DNA from: Pseudomonas brassicacearum subsp. neoaurantiaca
GTDB taxonomy: Bacteria; Pseudomonadota; Gammaproteobacteria; Pseudomonadales; Pseudomonadaceae
Direction of reading: 5' to 3'
Assembly (NCBI RefSeq): GCF_013608025.1
Contig: NZ_VDLV01000055.1
Coordinates: 86,884-150,883 of the forward strand
DNA: 64,000 bases
Position numbers and translations under genes: made by a program. The notes beneath the pieces were generated by a model. The model did no database searches. It saw only the letters and a list, made by a program, of their open reading frames with translations, and was not told the DNA's origin. Shown piece by piece: positions 62,710-64,000 of the stretch. How positions within the stretch are numbered: position 1 is the stretch's first letter; each line of letters opens with the position of its first letter.

Positions 62710-63720
62710 ATGAAACGAGTTCGACAGTGGTTGGCTGCCTGGGCCACCCTCGCTGTGTTGGTTTCACCCCTTCCAGCGTCCGCTGCATCGGCGCCAATCC
62801 ATTTCGCCGACCTGAACTGGGAAAGCGGCAGTCTGATCACCGATATCCTGCGAATCATTGTTGAAAAAGGCTACGGTCTATCGACCGACACGCTACCGGG
62901 GACGACCATTACACTGGAAACCGCCTTGGCCAATAACGATATCCAAGTGATCGGCGAAGAATGGGCCGGTCGCAGTCCGGTGTGGGTCAAGGCCGAGGCC
63001 GAGGGCAAGGTGGTGGCGCTAGGCGATACCGTCAAGGGCGCGACCGAAGGCTGGTGGGTGCCGGAATACGTCATCAAGGGTGACCCGGCCAAGGGCATCA
63101 AGCCGCTGGCGCCGGACTTGCGCAGCGTCGAGGACCTGGCGCGCTACAAACACGTGTTCAAGGACCCGGAAAGTCCCGACAAGGGCCGCTTTCTCAACAG
63201 CCCCATCGGTTGGACGTCCGAGGTGGTCAATAAACAGAAGCTCAAGGCCTACGGTCTTGCCGACAGCTACGTGAATTTCCGCAGCGGCTCCGGCGCCGCG
63301 CTCGACGCGGAAATCACCTCTTCGATCCGCCGTGGCAAGCCTATTTTGTTTTATTACTGGTCCCCCACGCCATTGCTCGGGCGGTTCAAACTGATGCAAC
63401 TGCAAGAACCGCCGTTTGATGCCGAGGCCTGGAAAACCCTGACCGACGCCGACAACCCCAATCCGAAGCCGACCCGATCCCTGGCGTCGAAATTGTCGAT
63501 TGGCGTGTCGGCGCCGTTCCAGCAGCAACACCCGGACATCGCTGAGTTTTTCAGCAAGGTCGACCTGCCCATCGAGCCGCTGAACAAGGCCCTGGCCGAC
63601 ATGAGCGAGAAGCGCACGCCGTCCCGCGAGGCGGCCGAGGCGTTCCTCAAGACTCATCCCCAGGTCTGGCAGGCCTGGGTGCCCAAGGAGATTGCCGACA
63701 AGGTTTCCGCCGGCCTGTAG
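62710..63720 (+). CDS. Glycine betaine/choline-type ABC transporter binding protein
   Basis: The 336-residue periplasmic protein has a signal peptide (MKRVRQWLAAWATLAVLV, cleavage near ASA) and the OpuAC/ProX fold: FADLNWESGSLITDILRIIVEKGYG, IQVIGEEWAGRS near 77, FLNSPIGWTSE near 158 and PILFYYWSPTPLLG near 215. Tryptophan-lined ligand pockets are typical of quaternary ammonium binders. No permease or ATPase is adjacent, so it is an orphan here or uses a system elsewhere. Confidence 0.9.
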   Translation: MKRVRQWLAAWATLAVLVSPLPASAASAPIHFADLNWESGSLITDILRIIVEKGYGLSTDTLPGTTITLETALANNDIQVIGEEWAGRSPVWVKAEAEGKVVALGDTVKGATEGWWVPEYVIKGDPAKGIKPLAPDLRSVEDLARYKHVFKDPESPDKGRFLNSPIGWTSEVVNKQKLKAYGLADSYVNFRSGSGAALDAEITSSIRRGKPILFYYWSPTPLLGRFKLMQLQEPPFDAEAWKTLTDADNPNPKPTRSLASKLSIGVSAPFQQQHPDIAEFFSKVDLPIEPLNKALADMSEKRTPSREAAEAFLKTHPQVWQAWVPKEIADKVSAGL

Positions 63721-63859
63721 CGAGTTCCTGCGCCAGTCCATTGAACAGTTGATCCTGGGCAAGTCGTCATTCGCTGGAAACTGGCAATCTTTGCCCCGTC
63801 CAGCGAAATGCCAAATTCGAGCTAGGATGAATGTTCAACCTTTTTCTGGAGGCTGGCGA

Positions 63860-64000
63860 ATGACGCTTTTATTGGCTCGGTCGCTGGTCGCAGTCTTTGC
63901 GACCATCAGCTTGATTCATTTGTATTGGGCGCTGGGGGGCCGCTGGGCTGCTTCAGCGGTCGTGCCGCAGGTTGCGGTGAAGCAGGGTGGCACGCTGCAA
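63860..64000 (+). CDS. DUF3995-like membrane protein, 3' end outside the window
   Basis: An ATG with GGAGG upstream opens a frame of 47 codons that runs off the window. The start MTLLLARSLVAVFATISLIH, then LYWALGGRWAASAVVP, is an apparent first membrane helix followed by the HLYWALGGRW segment that I associate with DUF3995. Function unknown. Confidence 0.75.
   Translation, partial: MTLLLARSLVAVFATISLIHLYWALGGRWAASAVVPQVAVKQGGTLQ

Overview
The window is GC-rich Pseudomonas chromosome, most like the P. fluorescens species complex. The evidence is the galU-gor pair, the MvaT-family H-NS protein, the HcnABC cyanide synthase, small proteins of Pseudomonas-restricted DUF families, and many copies of the short extragenic palindromes (REP/REPIN) typical of this group. 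Species assignment is not possible from the sequence alone. I saw no rRNA, tRNA, CRISPR array, prophage or insertion sequence.

Layout. Bases 1-7100 are housekeeping and redox genes: small hypothetical proteins, galU, gor, ahpC, ahpF, gloA. Bases 7300-17100 are mixed metabolism and regulation: a DUF4946 protein, an MvaT-like nucleoid protein with a TTG start, an EAL phosphodiesterase, a LysR regulator divergent from a DMT exporter, hpd, a RarD-like permease, an aldo/keto reductase and a glycerate kinase. Bases 17200-24160 are a vitamin B12 unit: a cobalamin riboswitch, cobW, cobN, a ChlI-like AAA+ ATPase and a VWA protein. A phospholipase-D-like protein follows.

Bases 26000-35350 hold reductive pyrimidine catabolism: hydA-preT-preA on the minus strand, divergent from an NCS1 transporter, an N-carbamoyl amidohydrolase and a PAS-LuxR regulator. 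A striking operator lies between the two arms. Bases 36000-41350 carry a two-component system and hcnABC, with a candidate ANR box and an RsmA/RsmE-type site in the leader. Bases 42100-58030 form a complete myo-inositol regulon: an RpiR-type regulator, iolC (kinase-aldolase fusion), iolE, iolB, iolA, an iolI-like gene, iolD, iolG, a second dehydrogenase and a sugar ABC transporter. Both transcription units start with GGAA-N6-TTCC operators. Bases 58300-64000 contain a DksA paralogue lacking two zinc ligands, an unusual chemoreceptor, small proteins, a ProX-like binding protein and the start of a DUF3995 gene.

How it works together. Inositol would enter through the ABC transporter, be oxidised by IolG and pass through IolE, IolD, IolB, IolC and IolA to acetyl-CoA and CO2, with RpiR control at two operators. 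Uracil or thymine would enter through the NCS1 transporter and be degraded by PreTA, HydA and the amidohydrolase. Five genes of these two regulons have AANAANAA motifs next to their start codons, the known Hfq/Crc target, suggesting common catabolite repression. The least explained structures are the pyrimidine operator, a 34-codon ORF before hpd, a perfect 13-bp hairpin inside the cobalamin cluster and the ordered REP pairs.
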